Source of the DNA: Beroe ovata
Lineage: Eukaryota > Ctenophora > Nuda > Beroida > Beroidae
Assembly (NCBI GenBank): GCA_946803715.1
Contig: CAMPET010000042.1
Span: forward strand, 314,721-378,720
Direction: 5' to 3'
Length of the DNA: 64,000 bases
The position numbers were made by a program, and so were the translations under genes. Below, piece after piece: positions 13,001 to 28,000 of the stretch (positions are counted from its first letter, which is position 1; each line of letters starts with the position of its first letter). Under the pieces are notes generated by a model that worked only from the letters and a program-made list of their open reading frames with translations, had not been told where the DNA came from and ran no database searches.

Positions 13001-16000
13001 GGGTCGTTAAATACAAGAGGAAATCGTCCAAGAAGGGTTCGAGCTTACGAGCAGCCCTGACAGCTCCCCTGGATGTTGCAGTGAACGTGAATACCCCCGA
13101 AAGGACGAATATTTCCCTCGACCCCTTCCAGAATAACAAGGGACCTGCAGCTGATCAACCTGTGAGGCAGAAACAGAGTGTGATGAGTGGCTTGGTGGCA
13201 CCCCTGAATGTGGCGGTCAATGTGAACACTCCTGCCACTGTTAAATGCCCCGTTGTCAAGGAGAATGTGGGCAGGAGGAATGTATCCATGAGGAAGCCCG
13301 CTCCCAAACCCGCAGCCCCACAGGCCCCTGCTCCCCACACTTTCCACAGGATGAGTTCTACAGTCAGTGACCACTCTACTGTGGCATGCCCTCAGGACGT
13401 GACGGCCACGCCCTGCATCCCAGCTCCCCCCAGTGATGATGTGATCAAAGCACGGCGGATCAACAGCAACCCTAACTCCGTGTTTGCTGTGTCGGGCTGC
13501 TCTGAGTCCAGCTGTTCCTCACATGACGAGATGTCGGACAATGATCAGTGGCTGCCTTCTGACATCAAGGAGGAAACTAAGAAGGGGTTCTGCAGTGTGA
13601 GATCCATCAGATCCATCAAGATGCCACCCGTGTCGGGAGGGAGTCTGCGTAGTGTGGTTAGGAGACAGCCAGGTCGTCCCAGTATTTCGGGTGGAATCAT
13701 GGCCTTCATGGACCTCGCTATCCAAGTCAACACACCTGTCGATGCCAGGAAGGTAGGTGACATATTGTTGTTTATTACTGAATTGTTGAACGGGAAATTT
13801 GCTTTTCTTCAATAATTTGTAAGTTATGTTGTGCAACCATTGCAGCAACACTCCCACCGATGCTGTCATATGTCCAAGTTTGTGGTATGAATTGGTGGTG
13901 CGCTGCAGATTTCGAATTCGATTAACGATAATAAAGCATTTATATATGTACCTACCCACATGTGATCATTGGTGACCATTGGCGACATGTGACCATGGGT
14001 GACATCTTGTAACAGCTGAAAGTATATGCAGCGATCATCACATATGCTTCAGGCGCGTTTTTAATGAAACGCACACATTTTCATTACTCACTCATCACCA
14101 TTCACCGTGCAGTTCATTCAATAAGAAAGTTAATCAAAGCGGCAAAATTCGCTTGTCGAACACGTGACCCATTTGATGAATATTCAGATCGCGATTCCTC
14201 GACTTTTTCGATCTGGATTCTCAATAGTTACGACATCTCGTTACGATACGTATCTCTTTGATTTCAATCCATGATTGCAGCTTCATAAGCTGCTTCCTCG
14301 TGAGACATTATAATAAAGTCGAGCTTGCAGTCAACGCCTATGATGACAGTTCATTATTGAGCCATATCGCGATAAATGTACCGCAACTCAGAACTAAAGT
14401 TCATGATTTGCGGAGGCAGGCCTACATAATCACTTAGTGTCAGGTGTATGACTCTTGAATGCTGTATCCACTCAAAATTACCTCATATTTCCATAAAAAA
14501 CAGTTCTATCACACAGCGAGCAAACTCAGCTCTTCGTATTTGTCGCACGCTGCAGTACTGCTGTATAAATTAATTTCTGAGCAAGTCTGTGTGTATAATA
14601 TAAATCACGATATATATTATTATGTAGGAGGTAAAGTTCATTTTTAATTAAAAGTGCGATATTCCCGAACAAGATAGACTTGAGGCACGGATGGAGCCAT
14701 TATGCTTTTTATGCCGCTCCAATTTGTCAGCAGAAATCCGTGGACACTTTCACCTGTCTTCAGCCAGCTTCTGTGACCCTCTTGTGTTTTTCAGCTGTGG
14801 GATCTCACGCTGGAAGCCAGATAGGCGCCCTGAGCCCTCTCCACCGTATCATATAGGACGTGATTATTTTTTCCCTGCCTTGAGTCCTTGGTACCTCAGG
14901 GTATAATCCCCAATGGGCTGGCAAATACCTATTGTTCAGCTGGTGCCAGCTTCTCTAATTCCTGACAACGCGCTAGCTGACTCGATAGCGGGAAGTTGAA
15001 GCACCCTTGACAGCGGCTACTACACTGTAGCCATCCTCCAATATCCGCTAGTTTGAATCAGCTGTCAGGAAAATCAATATTTAGCTGTCTACGTGATTTG
15101 GAGTTCTTTGGCCAGGATTGGCGAGAATTTAGATTCAATTGCCACTCAAAGTCAATCTCAGAAATTTGTTCATTTGCACTTGCGAGCATTTTCTATCGCA
15201 ATATCCTGATTCCTGGTCCTATCATACGGATTTATATATGCGGTATCCGCGGCACACCGAATTCTCTGGTTTTCATCCCCAGCTATAATACCCTACAGCT
15301 ACCTATAGTATAGCAGCGTTGTGTTTCATGTTGAGTTGGGAGGAAGCGTGATAGCACACACCTATCTGAGTCCAGCTGCGCAATCAGTAAATGAAGATAA
15401 ATATAAGTTGTAATGCCATTACAACTTATATTTATCTTCATTTACTGATTAATAATGGGTTCAAGCCGCAAAATACCTTCAACCTTACTTATTTATATTA
15501 ATCTTAGAGAGGTCGTTTATCAATCTTATTATGGTAATATTTCCTTATTTCTGAGATTCAAATACGACATTCGCTTACAAGTGCTTATAATAACGAGACT
15601 ACTATTATTTCGCAATGCGAACTTTATATTGTGGGTATCTTCAATCACCGTNTGTGTGTTTGTGTGTGTGTTTGTGACCTAAGGTTTCTCCTCAGCCTTA
15701 GGGCAAATACAATGTATCCAACCCAGCTTCCATAACTTATGTTTAAACCTAGCAAATGCGCCTATTTTAAGCTCTTGTCTGTAATTTCTTTCAAAATTAG
15801 ACGAGTTTGTCGCGACACTTTAATAGTACCATTATGGTGTCTGACACCATTGGTGTCACTAAAAGTATCAGGGATTGGTCAATGGTCATAGCAATTTAAA
15901 ATAATGGTGGTCCACTTCGAACTGGCGCTTGCGAGCCACTTAAAATTCTAAATTCAAGACAGTCACTCAAGCATCCATCTGAGCTGGGTGTCATTTCTCG

Positions 16001-19000
16001 GCACGATGCGGTTGGTATGATTTCACTTCTGTTATTTCACTGTCACGATCGCAGTTCCACCTGTTTACGAACTGTCGTGTGACAGGTTACTGATGTGTGA
16101 CAGCGTGATCTTGTGACAGACACCTAGCCTGTCACCGATAGGAACGTTTGTGTGTGTGACTGACAATTGACATGGTTATAGTTTGTCTGTTTAGTATATA
16201 TTACAAGTGGTTTAACAGGCTACTGTCTACCGTCTATATACCTAAAGATGTGTGACGAAAGTCTCAAAAACTCTCTGTGACAAAATTACACAACTGTGTG
16301 CACTATAGGTATATTGATCAGACGTCCTAGGAGCTCATTACATTTTTCTGCCTACTTCCTAGACCAGCCTCATGGTCATGGAAATAACATCTCATTGTGG
16401 TTTATAGAAAGCCACTACATAACGCTTCATGTCATGGCGTCATGCGATTGGGCCACGGCTTTGTTCCATATGTTAAAGCAAAGAAACTCGTACATCAGTC
16501 ACAAAATAATTAGATTGGCATGGCCGAGACGTTGGGGCGTCAGTTTCAGACAATACTCTTCAACTAATCTGTAGTTGTCTTGGCCTTTATTATAAGCCTA
16601 TCACAACATGTACCATGTTGTCCTGCAAATGATTTTCTCCTAAAGTACCCATTCGGTTAGAAACTTCTGGAAGATTCGTTGTCTTATTAGAATCTTGACT
16701 GATTGCACTTCTCAATATTCCTGCATTGAAATGGTGCGATGTCCCTAGTGGACCTCCTTTTAAGGGAACTCTTCAGTGCCATCCTCTGTGACAGTTGATG
16801 CGGCAAAAACCCACTGTCCTTTTATCCTGAAAAGGGCACGATTTTTGAGCCCAGGCACCTCGCGAGCTCATGCAAAGCAAGGTCAGCTTGACATGTGTCA
16901 ACTGTACTCGAGTGAATTTCAAAATGAAACAATTACCTTCCCAATTTCGTCACTGTCTAAGTACGTCTGCCATAGAGTGCAATTACCATGCCTCTCCGCA
17001 ATATAATGGCTCTTTTACATGTCTGTGCGTTGCATAACGCTTTTCCCCATGACAGCATTTCGTGTCCATTATGTGAACTGTGAGGGTAGTCATGTCGTAA
17101 TCTACAGAAGTTTTTGCCATTATGTCAATAGCTACATACTCGTACTTTTTAAGATCTTTCTCGAGATTTACATTGCACTAGTTCGTGTTCCAAAGTTTTT
17201 TCTTGCATGCCTTAACGTATTTGTCGTATAAATGATGACGTCAGTATGTAAGTATGTGACCGCTCTAACATTGCCTTCAAGGTGTCCATAAGGTGTTCAC
17301 AAGTGATTCTCATTATATGCTCATTTATTCGTTAAATCTTGAATTTTTCAATCAAATATAGAGTAATCAATCCAATATAGAGTAATTTATAACGTGTTGT
17401 TTTATATAATTCTCTCAACACGAACACACACACGTAGGGTGTGATATCGATGGCCGAATTCACATTTCATGGACATCCCACTCCCTGCTGACTGCCGAGA
17501 ACACGATGTCACGGAGAGAATTATATAAAAACGGCCTACATGGGCCACTGACCCACTTCATTTTCACGCTTTCATAGTTTTGACCAGTTTTCACATATAA
17601 GACAAGTGCTAACGCAGATTCATCATCAAACTATATACGATCTCTCAATTCAAATGCTTACTGCAGACTTTTTTGTGGGTCATTTTTCATTTACATTTTC
17701 GCTAACATTTAGAGCGTATCATGTAGTTATGGTCATAAATTCTGGGTAATGGAATCACTCGAATCTGAACGTTTACAGTTTATATGGTTTTTGATCGTTG
17801 TTTCGCGAATGGTTGGCTGGTTGAAGATTTCACCACGAGTACTCAGTACAGTTATAAGTTGTGCGTTCGACAAAAGTTGACCAAAAAGCTTTTGTGTGTG
17901 AGTGTGTGCCTGACGTCAATGAACTTCATATAATCACGAGTAGTCTCGCTTAAACCACTCTCATTGATTGAGAAAAACATCAAGTTTATCACTTCATCAC
18001 TGCAAGTTGGTGGTTTTTATTCATGTTGGTCATGAAGAAGTAGGTATTGCAAAGCGCAATTTGTGATTACCATGTGCCAATCATACGTTAGCGTATCACA
18101 ACACCAGGAGCGGTTACTCTGCTCGCACCTGTGACGTGTTACCATGGTATCCACTGTTACCATGGTAACGACACTGTAACATCTGGGTGGTTGCACAAAG
18201 TCAATATAACATTTGGATCATGATATACACGTCTTGCTGTTTATTGCGGCTAGTTATTGTGGTGCAGGTTCATTGCTGAGGATTTATATTTTTTCTTCAG
18301 GAACTTAGGTTTTGCACCTGGTTATGAGTAGCAATCTTACAGCAATTGGACAAAGTAAGAAGAATTTTCGTTTTGACATGATTCTACTGAATTTTGCCCC
18401 ATTTCAATTCGGGATTATTATGTGTCAACTGTAGCAATTCTCTGCACTGAGAGAAATACACCCATCCAATGCAAATAATCGTTATATGCTGTCGCGATTC
18501 CTCTCAAGTTAGCTGCACAGATCAGATTGACTTTTGATTAACTATATCCACTGATATCAATAATCCACCTGTCGGCTGTCACCACACTTCCTGTGATGAA
18601 TATTAGTTGTAAGCTCTCATACCGCACTTCGGAAGTATCGGTAATTTGTATCGGTAATTTGTTACCACTCATTCGCATGATTATACCGTGGACACCCGCG
18701 CCACAGCGGCATTCCACGAAGTTTGACAAGGATCGCGCTGCTGCAGTTCGCGCCCACCAGAATTGACAACTCACCCAGAAATTGGAATGACTGTCGGCAC
18801 ACGATCAGGTCGGTCATAATGTGGATGATTAAACTGCAGATCTCGCAGTTCCTCTGAATCTGAGCAAACTTGCGTTGCTGTATGATTTACAACTGGACGT
18901 GTTTCTTTTTAATATGTTTAGGATCGAATAAATACTCTGTATGATGAATACTTGCACTCGTGGAGCCTTATATTTGACCTCCTGCGCCGTGCTTTATTCT

Positions 19001-22000
19001 GATTAATTTCCAGTAATCGGACCACCTCTCTGAAATACTGAAATATTGTGTGACTCTTATCACCGCATAAACTATGCACAATGCTTCTGGTTGATTTCAG
19101 GCAATAAATTTCATAGGCTTCGTCCATATGTTTAATTTCAGGCAATAAGTTTCTTAGGCTTCGTCCATAACCGTCACAGGTGACCGGTCACATTGCACGG
19201 GTTTTATGAGCCGCGCGCTCATATTGCGCCTATCAAAATCTTTGATGCACTTAGCTTTCAGGTCAAATTACTTAATTTGCTATTAAAACCATTAACTGTA
19301 TATCCAGCCTGTTCAAAATCAATTTCTTGTTGGCACATGATCAAACTTACTTTTGATGGTGATTGTCATGAAGTTGCTTCTTCGGACCATATGAATTCAA
19401 ATGACAAATCAACTTGTAAGTGCTTTATATTTTGCAATTATCATGACCCCCTTCTATCTTCTTCTAACTTCTTTGTTTCTATAATAGTTCTCATTATTGC
19501 TCTCAATATCATCTTTCCAAATGTGTTTCTTTACAATGACCTATGTGTGGGGATACAAGCAATCTCTCTGAAACCATCCGATCTCTCCCCCTGTGACACC
19601 TGTCACCCAGCTCAAGCCTCTCACGAGGTGTCAAGCTACTGTCACCTCACATGAAATGGGGTGAGCGAATATGTCTCATCCTCATATCGTCATGCTGAAC
19701 ATAGATATAGTTGATGATGATAATCTTATGCAGCACTTAATGGAGCAATGCCTATGATACTCAAGAGATGAATTGTTGGACTAGATTAGAGGCTGATGAT
19801 GTGATCATTTCTTTAGAAGGCACTCACTTATCGTACTTATATCAGCTACGTAACTTTACTTGTGTCAGTTTGTATGATCTCATCATCACCCATTCTACAT
19901 TTCTGCTTGGCAATTTTCGCCATGAACCGTATTGTTCATCTATGATTATACACTAGACATGAATCTTCCCTTCCACGAAGTAGACACACCAGCACCAGCT
20001 CACACACACGCACAGGCAACACCCTGTGATGAATGATATTCGCGGTTCCTGAAAGTCTATTCTTGTTGATGATGAGCTCGTTATAGCTATATTGTTCGTT
20101 ATAGCTACATTTCTGTGTGTTATTACACAAGGATGCCCAATTCAGCTGCTGTTGTTTGTAGTGTTGGGAAGTAGATCGATGAACTGTATTCGTTACATTA
20201 ATTGTTTGAGATGAATCAAATTAAATAAGTTTTTATACGATCAAAAAGTTGGATCCAAGCACTTTCTCGTTATAATTCAGCTATAGCTACCATGAGCAGC
20301 TGATATTGATGTTGCCCGAGGAAAACGCCCATTATTCGCACACGTCCACACACGCACGTGCAGAGTCTCGCGATAGTTCGCCCTAAGTTTTCTAAATGCG
20401 ATATATGAAGGAGACATTTTTGATATAAGTACTGTAGCCGTGCGAGAGAACGCGACCAATTTACCGGGCATATATAATATCCATCATTGTTTTGTATGTA
20501 ATGAGACCAAATATTATATGCGTGCATGAGCGTCGCATTTTTATAGATAGCTCCTAGCCGCTTTTCTATAGTTGTCAGCTGACCACTCCCTAGCAACAGC
20601 CGCCGAGTTGCACCGCGGCTATTGCAATTTCCATGGTAACACACCAGTTAAATCATCGTCCAGTTCACAACTGCTTTATTCTGCGAGATACAGCCACGCG
20701 GACGCTCAATATATACGCGAATACTGAACAGCCTTGGCCTCACTTCTTTTTCTCTGAATTTTACCCTCGCGCTTATTCTGACTTTTTAACTTATTTATTA
20801 ACTTATTTATCATCTTATTTATTATTAACTTATTTATTATCAACATATTTATCAACTGATGTGTTAACTGATGTGTTAACTAGAATTGTAAGTGAATAAG
20901 AGAATACTATGGTAATTTTGCAATAAGCATGAATCCATCATTGACAAACCATTCAACCTCAAAAACTTTGCCACGGGCTATTCTTTTTCCGAGTCTCTTG
21001 TTGAGCTCAACCTCCTATCGCGCCATAATTCCAGTGCTGCAACTTCCGGTCCACAATATGATCATAAAGATATGATGTAATTTGACAGCGAGGGGAACAG
21101 CTATAGAGCACCTAAATAATGTTACTATGTCGCCAGCTGCATTATAGTACTGGAGCATTACACAAGACGTGTAAGGGGGTTATAGTAGTAGTGGTGGTAA
21201 TTCCTGTACTATATGACAACTAGCTGAAGGGATCTGTCTCTCTTTCAGATTTCCAATCTGTCAGAGACACGTTTACAGTCCATTTCATTTATTATAGGGC
21301 GGTGCAGTACCGTGTATCTCTGTTGTAACCAGTATAATCTTGGTCGAAGTGTATCCGTTTTTCTCCCAGAGCGACACGTGATGGGTATGACACGTGACAC
21401 ATTTATCGCACGTGACATATTGATGACACGTGATACTCGGCACGTGCAATTTTCCAATTATCCGGTTACATGTAGATAAGCTGATCACGTATTGTAAATA
21501 GCTCATCGACTGATCAAGTGACACTCAATGTCAAGATATCCGACCAATTCCGATAATTTTAGTAGCACCAATTTACGTGAAATTCCAATTTGTTAAACTC
21601 GGTATGATACGCAATTACCGCCACCACTATGCGAATTATATAGCTTATGTTGACAGCGGACAGCGCGCTGCGCTACGATCAAACGAGAATTCCTGGGATT
21701 GCGACTTCGATCGTGTGTAAATCCAGATTTGCCATCCACTTGCCCTGAATATTTAATTAGTCCTTGCATAGCTAAATGCAAAACATGGAATATATCGTCC
21801 ATTATAGCCCGTTCTAATAAAAATGTTGCACTTTCGCCTGATACAATATTTTCACATTTTGTTACTGTTCGTTAGCGTGGCTGGTTGTCATGGTTACTGC
21901 GAGATGATTAACCCACATTGCCACCTGCCGCAGCAGGAAAAGGGAACTGTGATCGGTACTATGGTGCTGTTTATGACGTGAAGCTGGATATAAGATATAT

Positions 22001-25000
22001 CGCAATAGATATATCGGATGATCTATCGCTTGTGATATATATTCCAGTTCTGTGTTCCGCGTTAATGTGAACATTCACATTTGAGCAGCCCGGTTTACCA
22101 TCTATAATACTATTACTGGGGGAGTGTGGTACGAGGGGAACTATATTGTAGTACAGGGTGTGTCCTCGCGCACACAGCTTGTGTATTGTACGTGTTCTAT
22201 AATGTAGCAAATTATAATATGGAATCAGCTTCACATATAACAGATTTCAGCTGGTCCTTGATTCCGAGTTTCATGAGGTTCATATTGCATCCCGAGATTC
22301 CCCACACAAACACATACATAAGCGCTGATATATTCACTGCCTCGCTTTTGTTATATATTCATAACCCCTATCCCGAGACTTTATAACATGCTTTCCCATC
22401 TAAAGATCCAAATGCAATATGTTTCCTCCATATCCAATATACTTAAGAAGTTATTTTATTTATATCCTTCACTGCAAGATTAATGTCTCACACACAAGCA
22501 TACACATACATGGTACACCCTGCTGTACAACAGCCAAGGGAGCACACATCATACACAGGCTGATCTCGGCTAAGGATGAAGGGGGTCTTCAGATTTAATC
22601 TGATCATGACCAAGTACTGAATAGAGAAGAAACTCAGATAAAGTATGGGATTGACCGTCTCAATCCCATACTTTTCTGAGTTTCTTCCCTATTCAGTACT
22701 TAGTCATGATCTCATTAAATCTCAACATATTTCCCTCCTCGCTGGTCCATTTCCATGTACTGGAATTATAATGCTCATGGTGTGTGATGCTGCTTCATGG
22801 CATTGCACCACGTGTACCACGTGTACCAGCCTCTGTATGGTATAAACATTGGAAAAATCTACATGAACAAGTTTTACGACAGTACGACAAATTCCTTGTC
22901 TTTTTATAAGGAAAAAAGTGCAATATTGATGAATCTTGTACTAGGTGAGTAGGTCATTTTTCGCAACCTGGATACAAGACGGCGACTCGTCCTGATATCC
23001 TAAAATCCTCATTCCGGAAATTCTAGAAAAAACCGAAATGTGTGTTTGTTATGCGCTTGCAACCACGGCTCCCACAGATACACATTTAAAAACATGGAGG
23101 ACATTTTCCATTTTTTCCAATATATGATGTGACATTTACTATGGTGAGGGATATGTGATCGATTTAAAACATCCGGTAGGGTACAATTATAGTTTTTCCG
23201 TTTTCCTATTCCTGCGGTAGGTTAATACATTCATGTTTTCCTTGGGACATGCCATTGGACTTAGTCCAATGGACACGTTGTGAGATTGAACTCTCAAAAC
23301 CTAAATATCAATAATTGGTTTCTGCCCCTCTCCTAATGCTTGTAGGTGTTGAAATTTTTAGCGAAAAGTCGCCAATGATATGCTGATAAAGTGAGAAGAT
23401 TTGCACCTGTTTCCCTTCTTCCTGCAAAACCTTGTTGTTGGAGGGATCATGCGATATGTGGACGTGTGCTTGCAGCAGTTAACCCCAAATTATGATCTCA
23501 AGGAAAACACGTGTGCGTTAGACGTGCAAATTGCTACACGTGCAGTAGTATAAGCTACGTAACTATCAGTATCAAAGGTGGATCACCATTTGTTCGGACA
23601 GAGACATCACTGAAATCAGCTCAATCTATCCCCTCCCTCCCTCCAATATCATGATAAAAGGGGAAAACTGACTATATAATACGTAGTTGTTACGGGGTTA
23701 AGTCGTGAGATATTTTATAGATTCCATGATTTTCACCAGCATCAAACATATTTCAAATGTTCTTATTAAGCGATGTATTCCAGTTGTTAGCTAAGTATAA
23801 CTCTACTCCAGCTGTAAGCGAGGTACATTAACTGAAAGACCATGGCTATATCAACCTTGTATCCCCAACATACACGCACACATATGACGTGCAAGCTGTA
23901 GTTAATTCCACTTCAGCCCTACTTCAGACTACAATTCTGCTTGGCAGTTTACAACAACATCTTGTGTGCCATCTCTCTTCTATATGAACCAAGAAGTCAA
24001 GTATGTACTCGCAAAGTCACTTATAATTTGTAAAGCAGGGATTATCAGCAGTGAAAGTAACTTATGCCGGGTGAAATTCACGACCACGCCCCAATAATTC
24101 CCCATGTCATCTGCAATTCCTCTTCGTCCATGATCATCATACTGGTCACTAATTGGTCAATCATTCCACCTAGATACCGGTAACTATAGTATTAGATTGA
24201 GTTAAAGGGCCAACGCCGTTCCAATACTATGCTTCTTATCTCTGTACGTGGTAACAATTGTTATTTACTACCATTACATGGCCACAGTAGTTATGGATGG
24301 AGCTTGGTCAATGGTCACGCAACCTAGGCCTATGCCAGTATAAGTTATCTACGGTAACGTACTATTCTGCGGGACCCCGTGCTCATAAACTAGAATTAAC
24401 TTACTTATACCACGGTTACTTGCCCTGGTATAATAAGTAATAAGTAAGTCAATTCTTGTTTATAAGTAAGTTGTGATAATTGATAGCGACACTATCCTAT
24501 GATATGTATGTTATAGTTCAGCTACACAGAATTATAATAGAGTAGATGCTGTGTGGTAAGTTTAGAACTATAGTGATTGGCCTCTATTCATGGTAATAGT
24601 ACCCACTTCATAACAATGTACACGTGCTGAGTATTATATACGTTGTAAACACAGTCAGCAGTCATATCTCTCGCTTAGAGCTCAGCTTGACCGAAGCGTC
24701 GCTCAGTGAGTCACACATGTAGCGCTATGATAGAACCTTGCACTTTCTGTGAAAGCTCATGTTTTGTTTGTATGTGACGGTGGTTCGTGGGCAGACAAAA
24801 ATCGCGTTTTTCATTAAAATCTGCCAATATATAATCTGTGAAGTGGTCACGGTTGCTTATACCCAACCTGGTTGGTACTTGGTGAAAGCAACATTTATAG
24901 TTCAATATGTTTAGCAATCGTGCTGTAGCCACAAAGCCTCGCCAGATGGTGTTCTGTGGTCTCAGATCTGGGATCAATTAGTAGTAGTATCATATGAGTT

Positions 25001-28000
25001 AATAGCATCATCATATGGAGTGTTCTCCAATACACGCGATATATTGAACTTTACCGGATATAATATGAGCTCGAAAATGTGGAATCAGCAATTTCATTAC
25101 TTTTCTGTCAGATTAATTGAAATCTGGGAATATATATTGTACCACTATCTTACTTTCATAAGATAGCTGATACTCTGATACCATGGTTTTATCATTGAGA
25201 TCACTCCCGTGTTGATGCTTCTTCCTCCAATATTTGTGTGTGACGTGTGTGTGTGTGTGTGTATGTGTGTGTGAGTGTCTTTTTGAGTCTGTATTTCTGT
25301 GTCTGTGTGTGTCTGTGCGTTCTTCTGACATTCTTATTTCGTTCTTCATTTATTCTTTTTTTCAATACAGTTGTATTGAAAGACCGGAAGATATCATTCT
25401 CCAACTCCAGAACTCTATGTGATTTTTTACTCGATATATTGTGTTGATTTGCTACTCATGACCATGCTAATCTTCTATCGGCTCCGCAACTTGTACCTTG
25501 ATACAAGCGCAGTTTTTCCCCATATTACGAAATTTCAGAGAAACGTACTATTCCTCGTCCTGGTTCATACTCTGATCTATCCCATTACATCACCTCTTCC
25601 ACAGGATGAATGATCCCACTTCACCCCCAGCTCCAGCAGCCCCATACACGCCCCTCTTTTGGGCAGATAACCTCCTATTTGTTGTGTATCTCATCTGCTT
25701 CATTATCGGCATTCCTGGTAACATCATGGCGATGAAATACTTTACGAAGGAGCGCCGCATGACAAGCTATCTCTTCCTCTCCACGGCCGTGATTGACGTT
25801 ATGGCACTCATTGTCAAGTGTATTCCTGTTGGTGTCAGTCTGCTCTGCCACAGAGAGCCGATGATATACAGTTCTCACTTCGCCTGTAACATCCTGGGCA
25901 TGCTCCAAAATGCAACGATCATGGGAACGGTGTTTATCGTTGCCGTCCTCAGCTCCACCAGAACGTATTCCCTGGTCTTCCCTCTCAAGCATATCCGGAG
26001 GAAGGTGGTTGCCTGGTGCATGGTGGTGTACTTCATCATCCTGACCCTCCATGAAGTCCTGCCCGTGGCCCTGGGTAAGCTCCGCTTCACTTACAGTCGG
26101 GAGGATGTCATCTGCTGGGATGGCGGGAGTCTGTCAACATACGATGACGTGGTGGATAGCCTCTTCCTGGCTCTTCCCATCGTCCCCATAGCAATGTGCT
26201 GTATAGTGTCGGTTCACCAGGTGTACTACTCGCAGCAGAACCAAGTGTCGCGGAGCAGACTCAAGAGGAATGCCACCATCACCATCATCCTATACACAGT
26301 GACGTACATCATACTGAATATCCCCAACTTTATCAATTATGTGCTCTGGAACATCACTTCCATTGTGTACTCATGGCCCGGGCCCATATACAGCTCCCTT
26401 TTCATGCAGTACTACAGTTGGAACATATCGGGTGAGCTCTGCCTGGTGCTGAACAGCACATTCAATCCTCTCATATACATTCTCCGCATCAAGAAGTACA
26501 GGGAGTGGGTGAAGGAAAAGGGAGGTAAGGTTAGATCCGCCACGAGAATGTCAGTTGTTATCATCAATGAGAGTGTTAACAACATGAGGAGAAGAACTTC
26601 TTGGCAAATATCCAGAAAGGAGAGCCAGTCTAATGGCATATTGTGATGACTGATGTCAATGAAATTTTGTGGCCTTCAGAATCAGAATTCAGAAAAGATC
26701 TCACTTATGAAAATGAGTGAGTATTGAATGAAACTTATCGCCGTTTGTATGCTATATATCCAATTGCATTCTTATTTGTTGAATTCAGTTTTAGAATGGA
26801 AATTTATTTGTGTAAATGCTGATTTAAATGTGTTGAAACCATGTTCTTACAGTTAAAAGGAAATATTTAATGCAATATTTGTTGAATCGACACTCTTCGT
26901 TTTTATTCTATACCAAGAAAAGAAATATTAACTCTTAAGATTAATTAGATGACATCCATTTTTTTCGTTTTCATCTAATTATTTTTGTACTCCAATCCAA
27001 AAGGATGACATCGAATGCTCTCACCTAGCATATCTGAACATGTATGATAACGCTCCAATCACGAGTCCTCATTTCGAGATCATGAAATGATAAATTTCTG
27101 AATCATGATATGGTACAATATTCGTTCTGATGCAGTTCTCACGGTACTTGACAATTGAAGATCATGACCGAATATTATCTATTGAAGTGACAGATACTAT
27201 TAAAAACGAACAATGTCGGTGCGGGTAATTTCACAAAAGACATGACTTGTTTTATCAGTTCAGCGACAAATTGAAAATTATAATCTCAGCTCGCATATCC
27301 CGCAATCATGGGGTAGGTTTATGCTCAGTATTTCATATTCCTATGTCATATGAAGAATATATTGATCAGTAAAGCAAGATTTCATGAATTCTAAAGGTCA
27401 TTTGATAGGAAAATGGTGCTTTCATTTTCTGTCAGTGACAAGACCGAAGTAGTGCAACAACAAGATCAGCGTGCAACAACAAGATCAGTGCCTCTTCTTA
27501 GTTATTATCTCTCTTAAAATGGAAAGATGAAAAAATAATTTATACTTAAAACTCTTCCATTGAACAAACAGGAGAAACTATTGAAGATAGTCACGTTGCA
27601 TCAAGTCACGTGAAATATTGAATCACGTGATTGATTGCACGCGATAGCCACATGATCAAGGATTGTAGAGACTTGTAGGTGCCGTGGAATTATACCGCTA
27701 AAATGCTAAACCTCTCAGAAATTTCAAATTTTCTCTTCTCAATCTGATCGAACTTATTGACAAAATTAGCTCATCGACTGAATTTTATTGACGATGATAC
27801 TTAAGTGATCTTAACAACATTGTTCGATGATCGTAGTATGTTCGACTCCAATTAATTGACTGACCTTTCACGATGGTTTGGGCATCTCGAATTTAATGGT
27901 ACAAGCAGTTGTCTAATGTGTGTTCCAATTCAACTAATGCATCGTATGTTGATCAATAATTGATTGTTTGATGGTTCTGTGACTCTGCGACGGTTTGTTG

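Larger units (their letters stand above)
13753..25605 (+). other. Large intron or intergenic stretch, no gene recognised apart from short repeats
   Basis: About 11.9 kb with no frame I can link to a protein family on either strand. Contents I can name: the palindrome at 15382-15450, single N at 15652, an X-box-like palindrome at 18156, a tandem 40-bp duplication at 19096-19170 (TTTCAGGCAATAARTTTC), AT-rich repeats at 20788-20880, a CACGTG array at 21375-21446, the foldback element at 22593-22720, an imperfect inverted repeat near 24392-24460 and a (GT)n tract at 25237-25310. Confidence 0.5.

Noticed and set aside
15053-15313. 86-codon plus-strand frame
   Set aside because: No domain, no splice context, and isolated in AT-rich DNA. 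Treated as chance.
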